From positions 558,001-622,000 of the forward strand of contig NC_092405.1 in assembly GCF_009017415.1 (NCBI RefSeq): DNA of 64,000 bases, given 5' to 3'. Below the pieces are notes generated by a model. The model saw nothing but the letters and a program-made list of their open reading frames with translations. It made no database searches and was not told where the DNA came from. Source of the stretch: Aspergillus flavus. Its lineage: Eukaryota > Ascomycota > Eurotiomycetes > Eurotiales > Aspergillaceae. The translations under genes and the position numbers were made by a program. Positions 34,188-45,863 of this stretch are shown here, in pieces (the stretch's first letter is position 1; each line of letters begins with the position of its first letter).

Positions 34188-35372
34188 TCAGCACCAAGCG
34201 TACTTCTCATTCCAGATCCACTCAACATCCTTGTTTTGCTCGGCGCCACTCCACCTCAAGCAGGCTACGCTGTCCTGCTCCCGATGGACGACCTGCGCCG
34301 TAGGGTCTAGGATGGCAACAGCCCTCTCCAGTACTGGAGTTGGATTCCAGAACTGGACCTTCGACATATTCCACGCGTGCGCCTCGAGTTGGGCGCGTCT
34401 TATGATTGCAGCCATGGCTTTTGCGGTTTTTTCTGTTTCCTCTGGTGAAGTTGGTTCGTCGTACACCCACCTCAGGATGTACAGAGTGTTTTCTTCTGCA
34501 GTTTCACCAAAGTTTCTATTCCACGCACAGTATACTTTGGACTGTTCATCACCTGCACCCTTGATCAGTGGCGGTGCTCTATCCTTGAAGAGAATCTTTG
34601 CGTAATATTCCTCCCTTGCCCAGTGCCACTTGAAATGGTCAAAGTCTGGGACCACCGCTACTTTGGCACTCGCAGACTTCTGAGATGCGACGCGGAGGAT
34701 GTCTAGCTCCTTTTGAACCACGTCGTCGTTGCACATGAAACGGTGCACATCTTCTGCAACCAAGGTCCTCGCCTTTGGAAGGTTTCCTCGAACGATGGCT
34801 CGATCATATTCATCCTTTGGCAATGGGGGAAGGCTGAAGTGTGTAGAGGGGTAGGGCCTCCAGCCGAATTGAGCATAGAACTTCTTTCCGATATCAGAAT
34901 ATAACAAACTGAAAGGCACTCTGTTGGTGGCCTTGGGCTCCGTTTGGCACGCGTCTATCTTCTTGACCAACTCCTGCATCATTCTTTTCGCATATCCCTT
35001 GCCTCTAAACTCAGGTCGACTGAAAACACTGCCGATACTGAGGGCAGACACATGTTCCACTTTACCGTTTTGCGCCAAAACTGCCTTCTTTTTGTATGTC
35101 TCGCAGGAGCTAAGGATTGTCCGTTCGCCTTCCGGTTGGCCTCGGACGACCAACAACCAGCTCGTCAAGCCATCCTTAGTCAATGCTTGCTGGGCTAAGT
35201 GATTTTCTCGTGCAATATACGCATCAAGATCCAAGGGACCCTTCCAAGCTGGACTATTCAGCTTGATAGCTGCGATACGTTCCTCCGGCGTGGCCTGCAC
35301 TAGGATCAACTCCGGAGATTCGCCTAATGGCAGGGCAGTGTTGTCAAGATAGGAGTTGTCAGCAGCAATCAT
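34188..35372 (-). CDS. GNAT acetyltransferase similar to Yarrowia LYC1 (lysine N6-acetyltransferase)
   Basis: 394 residues, intronless. The N-terminal half has a GNAT fold with the acetyl-CoA loop RGKGYA (residues 123-128) after SIGSVFSRPEF. PFSLLYSDIGKKFYAQFGW is the typical last strand/helix of the domain. The C-terminal half matches the extra domain of Lyc1-type proteins (WNRNFGETAEENTLYILRWV; WIWNEKYAWC at the end). In Yarrowia the family acetylates free lysine at the start of lysine breakdown; the substrate here is inferred from family only. A longer leader or second start is not needed, since upstream sequence has early stops. Confidence 0.85.
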   Translation of the reverse strand: MIAADNSYLDNTALPLGESPELILVQATPEERIAAIKLNSPAWKGPLDLDAYIARENHLAQQALTKDGLTSWLLVVRGQPEGERTILSSCETYKKKAVLAQNGKVEHVSALSIGSVFSRPEFRGKGYAKRMMQELVKKIDACQTEPKATNRVPFSLLYSDIGKKFYAQFGWRPYPSTHFSLPPLPKDEYDRAIVRGNLPKARTLVAEDVHRFMCNDDVVQKELDILRVASQKSASAKVAVVPDFDHFKWHWAREEYYAKILFKDRAPPLIKGAGDEQSKVYCAWNRNFGETAEENTLYILRWVYDEPTSPEETEKTAKAMAAIIRRAQLEAHAWNMSKVQFWNPTPVLERAVAILDPTAQVVHREQDSVACLRWSGAEQNKDVEWIWNEKYAWC

Positions 35373-36847
35373 AATGAATACTATGCGAATGGTTCGCTTT
35401 CTCTCCTAATCAAGCGCTCAAATGTGGAACAAAGCCGAATATGGTGTTATAGTGGGGTTTTTTTTAAGATGATGACGGGTACCTGTTGTAATATTCCGGC
35501 GAGAGTGACTGTTGAGGGCCAAATTCGGTAGCTCTTGAGGACAGGTGTATATATATATCGTTGAACTAAAAGAACCGGGGGTAGTTATAGTTGAGACCAA
35601 GACCCCTTTGGTCGGGGGAATGTTTCTGTTTGTCACGCCTGCCGACGACAAGCGATGCGAAGCGGTACAAAGTTGACTCAGCTGGGGATGTACCTGCCTC
35701 TAAAGGCTATACGATGAAGACCATGACGTAGTGAAGGCGCGGAGAAAAGTAAGGGATCCAATTGTAAGCTCTGAAGGGCTATATTGCATGTATCATATGC
35801 GACAGGCACCTGAGGTGTTCTTCTTTCTTCTTCTTTTAATCTTACAATACCTTACGCTAGATGGTATCTTATCGATCCATATCTCGGGTGTAGTCCACTC
35901 TACAGCAGCCAATTTCCTTAGCGGTAAATTATGGCCTTTTAAAGTGGTTCACGTTATCAGCGTAGATTAGTCATTCATGTGGAGATACACAGTGCGGTCT
36001 TCCAAAGCAGCAGGCGGTCTGTTTTACTGCCAACAAGCGTCAGGTAAGATCCCACCACCACCTGATGATAACTAAACTACCGTTACCTTGAGCTGTTGTT
36101 TTGATGGGGTGATATATTTAGATCCCACACTGTTACAGTGAATTTGTCGACCCCATTTTTGACATTTGTATGACGGTCAGCTTATTTATTATGTCCTCGA
36201 CTCCAGGACCCATGATGAGACCATAATTCTGGGGTAAACCGCGAGTCCACTCTTTGAGAGCCCCACCGTGACATTCCTCCGTTTAAGGTCCCCTATTTAC
36301 ACCTTTCCCACTCGGGCGATCTTCTTCGGATATTGCTGCCGAGTATACAGATCGGTGCTAGAAAAAAGGCTTCAAAGCTTGTTTCAAGCGGAGTGACGCT
36401 AATTTAAAGGAGATCGCAAAAGAAAGAGGATCTTGAAGTGTGGGTGTTTCTTCCCTAAGGTGAAGTATGTTTTTCGTACTGCTCCTTTCGATGTCTTATA
36501 CTTCTCTTGTGCTGTTGGAGAAGTTTCAATTATATCAACCTAGTTTTCATTTTGAAATTTCTCTTAATTTTGTAAGCCATTCAAGTGCCATTTATTTCCG
36601 TGATGTTATGCTTTTGTCATAATGACTGAGTCTTTGTACTTGAATGGTCTGTGTTCCATCACTATGACCCCCGTTAAAGCTTGAGATCAGGGTTCCTTCT
36701 CATATTCATGATTCCTCCCCACAATCAGGGCAGTATCTCTTATTGATCATTCTGCCTAACCGGCCTTATGACGCGGTCCCTTTCTAAATTTTCTCTGCGC
36801 AGTCTCGCCTTCGTAAAAACCACCCCAAGCGCCTCAAAACCCCCAAG
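35373..36847. other. Intergenic region (divergent promoters)
   Basis: 1.5 kb between the Lyc1-like gene and the RBR ligase gene, transcribed away from each other. Open frames at 35418-35970 carry no motif. Sequence from 36300 to 36840 is pyrimidine-rich and probably includes the RBR 5' leader. Confidence 0.5.
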
Positions 36848-39179
36848 ATGGACGGGGATCCCATGGGATTTGGATTCCCTTGGGACCAGAATGTTGACGA
36901 CTTAAGAGTTCCTTTTGGCGATGAGAGGCTACTGCTGGGTGAGATCCACCATATGCATTGGGGACTCGACGGGCAGAACGATGATCTGGGCTTTCAGTGG
37001 AATGAGCCTTCTCTTCCTGCTGCAAGACCTGCAAAGAAAATGAGAAGCCACTGTCCCAGTGCGGCCGTGGAAACTGCAGGTTTGATTAACGAGTCTCTTC
37101 CCATAGGCCTTGATGATGTCCCAACACCGTCACGTCATCCCACAAACCCCGCACTGACGGTCTTGGATGACCCTATTCCCACGCCGACTACTGACCCAGC
37201 ATTGCTGCCCCAGATCTTGGAGATATTCCCTGACATTAGCCACCAGTATGTAGAGGAGCTAATAGCTCAGCACAAGGATACGATGTCGGCCAACGGCGGT
37301 GATACGCCTTTTGCCGCTTTCGGATTGTTCCTGGTCAAAGAGACAATTATCGAAGAGATTTTGGAGAATCCATCTTATCCAAAGCAGGAGAAGCTCAAAA
37401 GGAAGACTGAAGAAGTAGATGAGGATGATGACCATTGGATAAAACCTAGGGCACTTCATGATGCTCATGATTATCGTAAACAAGCGTGAGCTCGTCTTGG
37501 CTCTACGTCTGCGTGTGTTTGCTAACTGTCGTTACAGATGCGACATACTGGCACAGGAATTTCTGTGGATTTCTATTCCACATATCCGACAACTTATCTC
37601 CAGCAAGAAAGGGCTGTATTCAGCCTACATAACACTTCATCACGAATATATTTACCCAGGGACCCAATCACCCCACCTCAGATTGAAGCGGCCAAGGCCA
37701 TCCCTGAAGTCAAGTATGACGTGGGACCATGACTTGATTTCGGAACTAAATGCTGCGAAAAGGAGGGCTGCGAAGGATGCTGGTAAGCGTTATTTCCGTC
37801 ACATTACGACGTAAAATCTATTGACCAGACTCAAAGCTACTCACCGAAAGCGAAAGGAAGAAGAGGAGGCGGATAAGCTCAACGAAGAGGAACACTCACG
37901 ATCAGGCAACCTTGTGGAGTGCCAGTGCTGCTTTTCTGACGTCCCTTCAAATAGAATGGTGCCTTGTGAAGGTGGAACTGTCCACCTTTTCTGCTTCAGA
38001 TGCATCCGCAAAACCGCAGAGACACAGATCGGAATGATGAAATACGAGTTGCAGTGCCTTGACATGAGTGAGTGCAAGGCCAAATTCGCCCGTGGAAATC
38101 TGAAGAAAGCGTTGGGCTCCTCATTGATGGGGAAGCTAGACCACCTTCAGCAGCAACACGAAGTCGAGCAAGCCGGTTTAGAGGGACTCGAAAGCTGTCC
38201 ATTCTGTGATTTCAAGGGAATCTGTCCCCCAGTGGAAGAAGACCGAGAATTCCGCTGCTGCAATCCCTCTTGTGAAACGGTTAGCTGCCGATTGTGCAAA
38301 GACAAAAGCCACATACCAAAGACCTGCGATGAGGCAAGGACAGAGAAGGGACTTCCCGCACGCCACATAGTTGAAGAGGCCATGAGCGAGGCTCTAATAC
38401 GGAACTGCCCCAAATGCAACGTCAAAATTATTAAAGAAACGGGATGTAATAAAATGATCTGCAGCAGATGCAAATGTGTGATGTGCTACCTATGCAAGAA
38501 GGACATTTCACGCGAACAGTACAACCACTTTGCCAAACCGCCTACTTATTGCGATACTCACGATGACCGCCAGTCGAAACGCTTCGAGATTGAAGTTGAA
38601 CAAGCCCAGAAGGCTGCCATTGACAAGGTCTTGAAGGAAAATCCCGACTTGATGGAGAAAGACCTTCAAATCGGTCCTGAAAGGAAGGATATCAAAACTC
38701 ATCCAAAGCCAAAACCCCGACGCACTCAACCTGGACTTCGGCCTACGGGGTGGTATACACAAGAGCCTATGCCTAATCAGAGACAAAACATTCTACCACA
38801 ACTAGGCTATCAAAGAACAGCAGCATTCCCTAATCTTCCGCAGTTTGTTCCATTTGCGCCCGCATTTGTCGTGCCGGGGATGCCCTATGCCGGCCCTCAA
38901 TTTCCCCTACCTGCATTCGAGCCTCATTTAAATCCACATGCTGCTACAATAATCGACGCCTCTCCTCAAGGCTTCAATGGTTCTACTCCACCTCCGCAGA
39001 ACAACTTCCTTCCAGACCCATTTCCTTTAACAACGAATACAGGCAATGCCAAGGGTAAAGGTAACCTACCATCGCAACCGAAGTATCCTGCACTAGGCAA
39101 CTACGATATCCCGCGTACTTTACCTGGCCAGAACGCGAATATGCCCTTGTGGCTGGATGGCCCATTTAACAATTTCTGA
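36848..39179 (+). CDS. RBR (RING-IBR-RING) E3 ubiquitin ligase, RNF216/TRIAD3-like
   Basis: Exons are 36848-37485, 37538-37782 and 37837-39179, giving 741 residues. The N-terminal half is acidic and mostly disordered, with a short ubiquitin-binding-like segment (LEIFPDISHQYVEELIAQH) near 130-150. RING1 starts at C323 (CQCCFSDVP...RMVPCEGG...FCFRCI), IBR spans ~414-459, and RING2 starts at C485 (CPKC) with the probable catalytic cysteine C498 in TGCNKMIC. Order and spacing match RNF216 rather than Ariadne or Parkin. The tail is Pro/Asn-rich. The second intron ends at the second AG after a branch-like CTATTGAC; the nearer CCAG lies only a few bases from it and would break the frame. Confidence 0.88.
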
Positions 39180-39907
39180 GAAATATTTATTACGATACTT
39201 AGGTAGATGCATACTATGGGCTCTAGATCTGTCATTCAGAAAACGAAACCAGTCACACATCCAGGACTAATGCATGTAATGTTTTGAAAGGCCCCGAACC
39301 TTTTCGAGAGGGCGCTATACTTCACCTATTGGTTATTGCTGTGCTTGAAAATTTGGCATGGGAATGGAACATCTCGGTGGATTCACGCCTGGTTATAATC
39401 AGATCTACTTTTGATATCATTTTGGATCTCCTTTTCGTTTTTGGTTTAATTGGGCAGAACATCTCATATACACGATGCCACCACGGACAGTCTAGAATAT
39501 GCTCTTCTTTTCCATTGCTGAAATATCAATAAAAACAGAGATTAACCCAAGCAACGATAGTTAATGAATGATCAGAGCAAAAACGTCAGGAATGCGGAAT
39601 GGCTATTTGGATACATGAAGATGTACGGAACATACGCACCAGATTCTCACTGAGCATTGGTGGCTTCTTCCGGGCAGCTCTGAGCACGTTCTGAGTATGC
39701 CGGTTACGGAAAGTGCTGTGCTATAGCTTCCTGAAGATTGAGTAGTTTCTGGACTACATAAACCTACTCGCTGTAAGCCGTGCCCTGTTGAGAGTAGCCT
39801 TTACCAGCTTGCAACACTCTGGTCCAGTCAGCTGAACCTGGAGCCAATTATTCATCCAAGCTCGCTTTGCTCTGTAGCTTCAGGTCAATCGCGCATACAG
39901 AGTACAG
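39180..39907. other. Intergenic region (convergent 3' ends)
   Basis: No gene seen between the stop codons of the RBR ligase and the GS-like gene. An open frame at 39284-39532 lacks any motif. Confidence 0.5.
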
Positions 39908-41254
39908 TTAGAATAGCTCAATGAACAGTTGTCTCAACTTCAAAGGATCCATCCCTCCGACTAGAGATATTTCGTACTGCTTCAGCTCTATGTAACGTTG
40001 TATCAATTGTTGGCCAAATACAGTACCGAAGTCGTCGGCCTCCATAGCCAGTCTCGCTAACGATTCCTGCAGAGTTCTGGGCAGCGGCTCTTCCCAGGTC
40101 TTGGATTCAGTGGTAAAATCGCCCAAATCCGGCCAAAGGAGAGGCTCTTGGCCTGCCAAACCGAGTAGGCCAGCGCCAAGTATAGCAGCCAAGGTGAGGT
40201 ACATATTGGCAGTTGCGTCGATGCATCTTATCTCCCAATGACTAGTCTCGATCTTTCGAATAGGTGCTATCCTCGCTTCAGTTCCCCAGCATACAGTTTC
40301 TCCAGCCAAGAACGGGAGTCGTCGTTCGTAAGAGAGCGTGTGTGGTAGGCTGAAGGCGCAAATCATCGGTAAACGCTTGAGGATACCGGCTAGGAAAGAC
40401 GCTTCATGGTCACTATCAGCAGGCTGCAACGAGATGTGCATATGTTGTCCAATGGTATGTGGGTCTGAGATTATAGGTTTCGGCGCCATAGTGGCCATAT
40501 AGCTGTGCTGGGCAAATGTGTCTTTGAGATAGTCGTGCACGAAGTGTAGTTGATCCACAGCTTGCAACGGTGGCAAAGGTTTCAGAGCAATTTCATACTG
40601 TCCTCGTTTGCCCTCCGAATGTATTCCATGGATGTGCACCCCCAGATCCAATAGTTGCTGAACGCATTGCTGCACATACTTGTAGCACGGATCCCGTAGA
40701 CCGGAAACTGAAAAGTTACCGGGGCCTTGACTGTGCTTAACATACTCGCCTGTCGACGAGACCTTCATCACCTGGAACTCCACCTCGAAACCGACGAGAA
40801 ACCTCAAGCCCCACGACTCCCGCGCCTGTCGCACGACATCTACCAATGCACGCCGGGGACACAGGTCTCCGTTTGGCACCGGCTTGGATATTGTCGTCCC
40901 CACTACTCCGCACATCACTATTGCACTCTTGGGATCGGACGCTCGTCGAATAGAAGACCAGTCCGGGACTAGCCATTGCACGTGGCGGGCGCTTGCGTCT
41001 GGAAGATATTGGTTTGTGACGGAGCAGTTGGATAAGAGGGGAGGCACATGGAATGGTTGCTTTTCTTCCTCGAGTATGGAAAATGTTTCCTCGATCGGTA
41101 AAACAAGTGTACGCATCACTCCCGAGTAGTCTTGCCATTGTAGTCTGATGAAAATGATGTCGAAGTTGTCTCTATAAAAGCCTTTGAGCGCTTCGTCCGC
41201 GTCCATTGGTATTTCGGTCGCCATGCTGGACGTATCTGTGCTTAGTTGGTCCAT
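39908..41254 (-). CDS. Glutamine-synthetase-like amide ligase (GS-III/FluG-C-type)
   Basis: 448 residues, no intron. The protein has the GS N-terminal beta-grasp (IRLQWQDYSGVMRTLVLP) and catalytic domain landmarks: the metal-binding GFEVEFQVM, HGIHSEGKRGQYEIAL, the GxHxH of IGQHMHISL, and the terminal ETSHWEIRCIDATANMYL. It resembles the gamma-glutamyl-ligase and FluG C-terminal branch rather than true glutamine synthetase, so the amine acceptor is probably not ammonia. It lacks the amidohydrolase half of FluG. The next gene upstream on the same strand, a 2-oxoglutarate dioxygenase, suggests a small pathway acting on amino acids or their derivatives. Confidence 0.82.
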   Translation of the reverse strand: MDQLSTDTSSMATEIPMDADEALKGFYRDNFDIIFIRLQWQDYSGVMRTLVLPIEETFSILEEEKQPFHVPPLLSNCSVTNQYLPDASARHVQWLVPDWSSIRRASDPKSAIVMCGVVGTTISKPVPNGDLCPRRALVDVVRQARESWGLRFLVGFEVEFQVMKVSSTGEYVKHSQGPGNFSVSGLRDPCYKYVQQCVQQLLDLGVHIHGIHSEGKRGQYEIALKPLPPLQAVDQLHFVHDYLKDTFAQHSYMATMAPKPIISDPHTIGQHMHISLQPADSDHEASFLAGILKRLPMICAFSLPHTLSYERRLPFLAGETVCWGTEARIAPIRKIETSHWEIRCIDATANMYLTLAAILGAGLLGLAGQEPLLWPDLGDFTTESKTWEEPLPRTLQESLARLAMEADDFGTVFGQQLIQRYIELKQYEISLVGGMDPLKLRQLFIELF

Positions 41255-42018
41255 GCTTGGAAGTTGGATCTCATCAGGAGTGGAAGAAACAAAGTAGTCT
41301 GAGAACCGTTATCCGTGACTGGAAACGGGACTGAATGCCGAGTCTGGATCACGTCTGAGGTCACGGGGGTGTAAGAGGCCTACCAGTCAACGTCTGGGTA
41401 TCTTTAACAAGTCCCTCACTGGAACCGCATGCACATCCCCTTCTAATCAAGATATAGTCTACACGTTCCCTACCAACGAATCACTCTGATCGTTGCTTTA
41501 GCAACCACGACCGATTGGTATCATGCAGTTGTTTACATCAATCAAGAAGTCATTCGACAGCCAGTGTTCTTTGGTTCTCAGTAACTGTATCTATGTCATC
41601 TATCAATACTTTTTCTCTGTCTGTCAACGGGATCGACAGTGCTCATGCCACTTAGCGAACTCTCATCAGCCGTAGACTAATGAATATATCATTCATCCAG
41701 AATTCAAAGTGTATTTCGCCCAGGTACTTCCCTTTAGTATTTACAACCATTACTGTCTATCACCCAGCTGATGGACGTGCGCTGGCTTTAGAATCTCAAT
41801 CAGGCGTCTAAACCGGTAACTAGTAACTGGCTGCCAACCAAGGATTGCAGTGAGTATTCTCACCGATTTCTCATACTGAGAGACTAGGGTAGCTCTTTGC
41901 AGTGCAAACAACCAAATCAACATGTTGAGTTACATCCTAGCATATTGATATTCGACGGAGACACAAAACACGAAATCACTATAACTTGCCCGCCCATTCT
42001 TATCATCCTTGACGCATG
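41255..42018. other. Intergenic region
   Basis: Promoter of the GS-like gene and 3' flank of the dioxygenase gene. No other gene recognised. Confidence 0.5.
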
Positions 42019-42996
42019 TTATGGAAGCCATAAGGGGATCTGCATTGGAGATTCGGTGTGGTGAGCCATCGAGTCACTATATCCTGAAATATGCCCCTCC
42101 ACCTTTGGCCGGCGAGTAAACGCCACTAGCACATCACGGCGTGCAATTGATGACGGACACAGCGGGTGCAGTGACGTTACGCTATGCTTGTAGTCATGAT
42201 CAACGAAGATTAGCGTATCAAGAAAGTGACGATGCTGGACCCGTGCTTTGATCAAGGCCGGTTCCACTTCTGAGACAGGCACTCCCGTTGTCTCTCTATT
42301 ATCGTGCAGGAAGGTAACTGCACTGTCAGGCGTCATATTTTCACAATTCAGAAGAACCGACATCGTGTGATCTGAGCCATCAGAGTGAACACCCTCAAGA
42401 GCCGGTTCCCCGAAGATTCCTTTTGAGAGGTCGGTGAATACTCGACCATTGAACATCATACAGACCCAGCTCTGCGAGGAGTAGTCCAGCCGATCACGCG
42501 GAGTTATAGGTACATTTTGGAACACCAATGCCTTGAACATCATCAAGGCTTGTACTACTGTATTTTCTTGCATATCGGTTGGGGTCTCGGGAAAGGTCCT
42601 CTGAATCGCAGAATCGTGTCGCTTATAGTCCTCTTGAACAGTGAGTGTGTATGGCTGCTGCTCTAACCGCCGAATGCTTCGTGTTTCGAAGTCAATGCAG
42701 TAGCGACCAAATGATGCAGTACGATATTCAAGAGTTGGATCAGCGCCTGTCTGGTCGGTGATCGATTTCAGGAGTTCGAAATCAGCGTCCTTAGCTCCCA
42801 GGCCTTTGAGAATTGGGACCATATCCTCTCCCTCCACGAATATGAACCGGTCTTGCAGATATTTTTGTCGCAGCGCCATGATTTTGGCCATGGTCTCGTA
42901 AAATTTGGCGTCATAGCGCTGTTCGAAAACGTCGAGGTTGTTCGTCTTGGGCATGCTGTGCCCATTCGGCGTAGCTACCTTCATCGGTGGCATCAT
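42019..42996 (-). CDS. 2-oxoglutarate/Fe(II) dioxygenase of the PF10014 type (amino-acid hydroxylase-like)
   Basis: 325 residues from the Met at 42996; the frame is open to 43173, but those 59 extra residues look non-coding. The iron ligands are visible as H204-x-D206 in GVHSDGSDHTMSVLL and H271 in DYKHSVTSLHP, and a likely 2-oxoglutarate-binding Arg lies in RRDVLVAFTRRP. This pattern (EGVHxDGxDxTM, then FVDxxxxHxVT) is that of the family containing bacterial L-isoleucine 4-hydroxylase and related free-amino-acid hydroxylases. The substrate is unknown. It lies 764 bp upstream of the GS-like gene, same strand. Confidence 0.8.
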   Translation of the reverse strand: MMPPMKVATPNGHSMPKTNNLDVFEQRYDAKFYETMAKIMALRQKYLQDRFIFVEGEDMVPILKGLGAKDADFELLKSITDQTGADPTLEYRTASFGRYCIDFETRSIRRLEQQPYTLTVQEDYKRHDSAIQRTFPETPTDMQENTVVQALMMFKALVFQNVPITPRDRLDYSSQSWVCMMFNGRVFTDLSKGIFGEPALEGVHSDGSDHTMSVLLNCENMTPDSAVTFLHDNRETTGVPVSEVEPALIKARVQHRHFLDTLIFVDHDYKHSVTSLHPLCPSSIARRDVLVAFTRRPKVEGHISGYSDSMAHHTESPMQIPLWLP

Positions 42997-43980
42997 TAAA
43001 AAGACAGCGCGACTTTTGAAACTTGTGATAAATAATCCTAAGTCGGTATGAGTATAGACTTTGGTGTGTTTAGTGAGGATTGAGGATGGGTTCTGAGGGT
43101 CTTTATACCTTTGGGTTGCGTAGCAGTGTCGATACCTAACGATAATCTCCTTCCCTGTATAGAGCCGGCCCAACTAACCGCACCCTGCCAGGTAGTGACA
43201 ACAGCCATCCTTGGCATTCCAAGATGCATGGACAGTGGCGAACGTGGCTTTGAACGGCCACTGGCGGAGAAGTTATGTCTATAGAGTCTTCTAATTCCAG
43301 AAGGTTTACCTTTGCCTTGATTTGAGTTAACAACCTTCATCCAGGGAAAGATCCTGATCTTCGACCATTCAACTTGCAAATTAGCCTCATAGTCTTGGAT
43401 GATATATTAATCAAGAGAATGATGTAGCCAAGCCGCTATCTCAACGCATGAAGTAGATTGAGCTTAGGGTTTGAGTTCGGTAGGGCTTTACAATGATTTC
43501 ATAAATCGTCAGTTGTTTTCATTCAAGAGAAAAGGCCCTGTATAAGTTTCCTAAGTAACTCAAACCCAGAAATACACTGTATAGGTCGACCAAAGCAGTA
43601 ATCTTTCCTTCCCATCCCTCTAGAGTTGATGTGTTTGACATACCTGTGTAGGTAGAACTAAGTCCTTACCTAGCATTACTCGGTGGTTTGTCTCGCCGAC
43701 AGAAATGCACTTGTGCTGAATTTTATTTCTTTCTTTTTATGACTTCAGGTCACTAAGCAAGCGTATAAGCTAGACATGGAAAATATTGCATTCGTTAGAG
43801 CGTCGCTTGCTCAGCAACGATTGGCTAGCCGCAGTAAGTTCAGCCTTGCAGCCTCGTTTGTGTCTGTTCACTTGACCCGGCCTCGCCCAACTCGACCTGA
43901 ATCTGGAAAGTGGCGGCCTGAATATTATCTCGATCCTTTTGCGAGAACACCTCTTGTCCGAGAAAGGTTTGAAGTGAGAA
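42997..43980. other. Intergenic region
   Basis: Upstream region of the dioxygenase and of the C2H2 relic. The open frame 43776-44006 is in another frame and unrecognised; it might be an eroded first exon. Confidence 0.4.
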
Positions 43981-45863
43981 ATGTCGGTCCGCAACAGATC
44001 TCGTGAAAACCTCTCCTTTCTATGTACTTTCAGCCACTATGGATGCGAGCGTACTTTTACTAATAGAGCTGCGTGGATGAGACATGTCGAGACTGAGCAT
44101 ATACGACCAGGAGTCTATCGTTGTGATGTTGAGGGATGTCCTGAATACTACTACCGAAGAGCTAAACTCCTCGACCACCAGCATTAGCTGCATAGAAAAT
44201 GCCCAAACAAGCAGGCTGTTAGGGATGAGGTCCTGCGCAGATGCTGGCATGAAGTTCGCAAACCACCAGCGCAATCCAGCTGTCCCTTTTGCAAACAGAA
44301 TTTCGCAGGTCCTGATTCTTGGCCTAATAGAATGAGACATGTTGGGAAACACCTGGCGAATGGGGAGTCAGTTGACCAAACAGTGGAGGATATTCAGTTG
44401 CGAGAGTGGGCCATCGTCAACGGCATTCTCGTTCCTGACAATGGGGGATGGAGACTGGAAAATATAATCCGTCGTATGGGACCGAAACGCGCCGACAACC
44501 ACGAGGATCTCAGAAAGCTAGGCGAAAAGGTGAAAAGTCCTACATGCTAGCAGGTCGCGGTGCTGTGATCTTTGGTGATAGTCCCGGGCCAGGACATTCT
44601 TTGGCAGATTCATACCAGGTTCCTACCGACGAGGGAATGACGCCTTGCGTGAGAAACGGTAGTCTCTCCTACGATAGCGGCATAGGAACTAGCTTGGGAT
44701 CGACTTCTTCCTCATCATTCCGCCAGTCAAAGGACACCCCAAAGCGACCGCTCAGTCCTGACGCACGATTGAGTGATCCAAGACGACGTTCATCTTATCT
44801 GCAATGCTGTGGTTCCACAAGACCCTACAATTTTCAGGAAACGGGCAAGGCGGACAGCAGAGATCCCATTAGATTCCATGGTGATACTACTAGGGGTACA
44901 GCTATCTGTTCCCAAACCCATGCTGTACTCCCACCGGCATCCTTTTCTGAAATCAGTAGTCGAAATTCATTGCGGCGTGAAGAGTATAGGATCGGCTGGA
45001 TATCCGCCTTGAAGGTTGAATTCCGCGCTGCGCTGCAAATGCTGGACCAGCGGCACCAACCCATACTCGGGCACAGCTCCGATGACAACCTTTACGTCCA
45101 GGGTCGAATCGGGATCCACAACGTGGTACTAACATGTCTCCCAGATGGCCGCAATGGAACCAACTTCGCCGCCATGGTAGCGACAAGTATGATTTATACA
45201 TATCCCAACATCCAGACTGGATTCATGGTCGGTATTGGAGGTGGACTACCTAGCCCCCAGAACGATATTCGTCTCGGGGATGTGATAGTTAGTAGACCGG
45301 AACGGGGGCACGGTGGAGTCGTCTAATACGACATGGGAAAATACACAGTAGACGGGTTCCAACGAATCGGCTTCCTCAACGCGCCACCTGAGAGGCTATT
45401 AGCTGTTCTGAACATCATGCCCGAGCACGACGAACCCCTTACCCGATACCGTACTGCTACTTATCCCGGTGCCCAACTGGACCGACTATTCCGCCCAACC
45501 TATAAACATGTCACTTCTAACCAAACTTGCATAGACTGCAACGAGACAGGAACCCTGAAACGTGGGCCCGGTAATCGAAAAGCCGGACCTCATGTTTACT
45601 ACGGTACCATTGCGTCAGGTAACATGGTTATTAAAGATGCAGGGGCACGCGACTTATTAGTGCAAAAGCACGGCGTCCTTTGTTTCGAGATGGAGGCTGC
45701 AGGGTTAATGAACACGAACTTTTCCTGACTGGTCATCAGAGGGGTGTCTGACTATGCTGAATCCCATAATAATGACATATGGAAGAAGTATACGGCTGCT
45801 TCCGTTATGGAGTACGCCAGAAGCCTTATCTGTGCTATTCCTGGGAATATGTATAGCAAATAG
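43981..45863 (+). pseudogene. NLR-type relic: C2H2 fingers plus nucleoside phosphorylase-like domain
   Basis: The first part encodes fungal C2H2-like fingers (FLCTFSHYGCERTFTNRAAW, then RMRHVGKHL). The second part encodes a PNP/UDP-phosphorylase domain of the kind that leads many fungal STAND/NLR proteins: YRIGWISALKVEFRAALQML, IYTYPNIQTGFMVGIGGGLP, DIRLGDVIVSRPERGHGGVV, CFEMEAAGLMN, LVIRGVSDYAESH. Lesions: TAG at 44185-44187, a frameshift near 44500, TAA at 45324-45326 exactly where the family has Gln (GGVV-Q-YD), and TGA at 45726-45728. The first and the TAA stop fit C-to-T changes of CAG/CAA. Nothing of a NACHT/NB-ARC or repeat domain follows the stop at 45863. A dead self/non-self recognition gene is the best reading. 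Confidence 0.72.
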
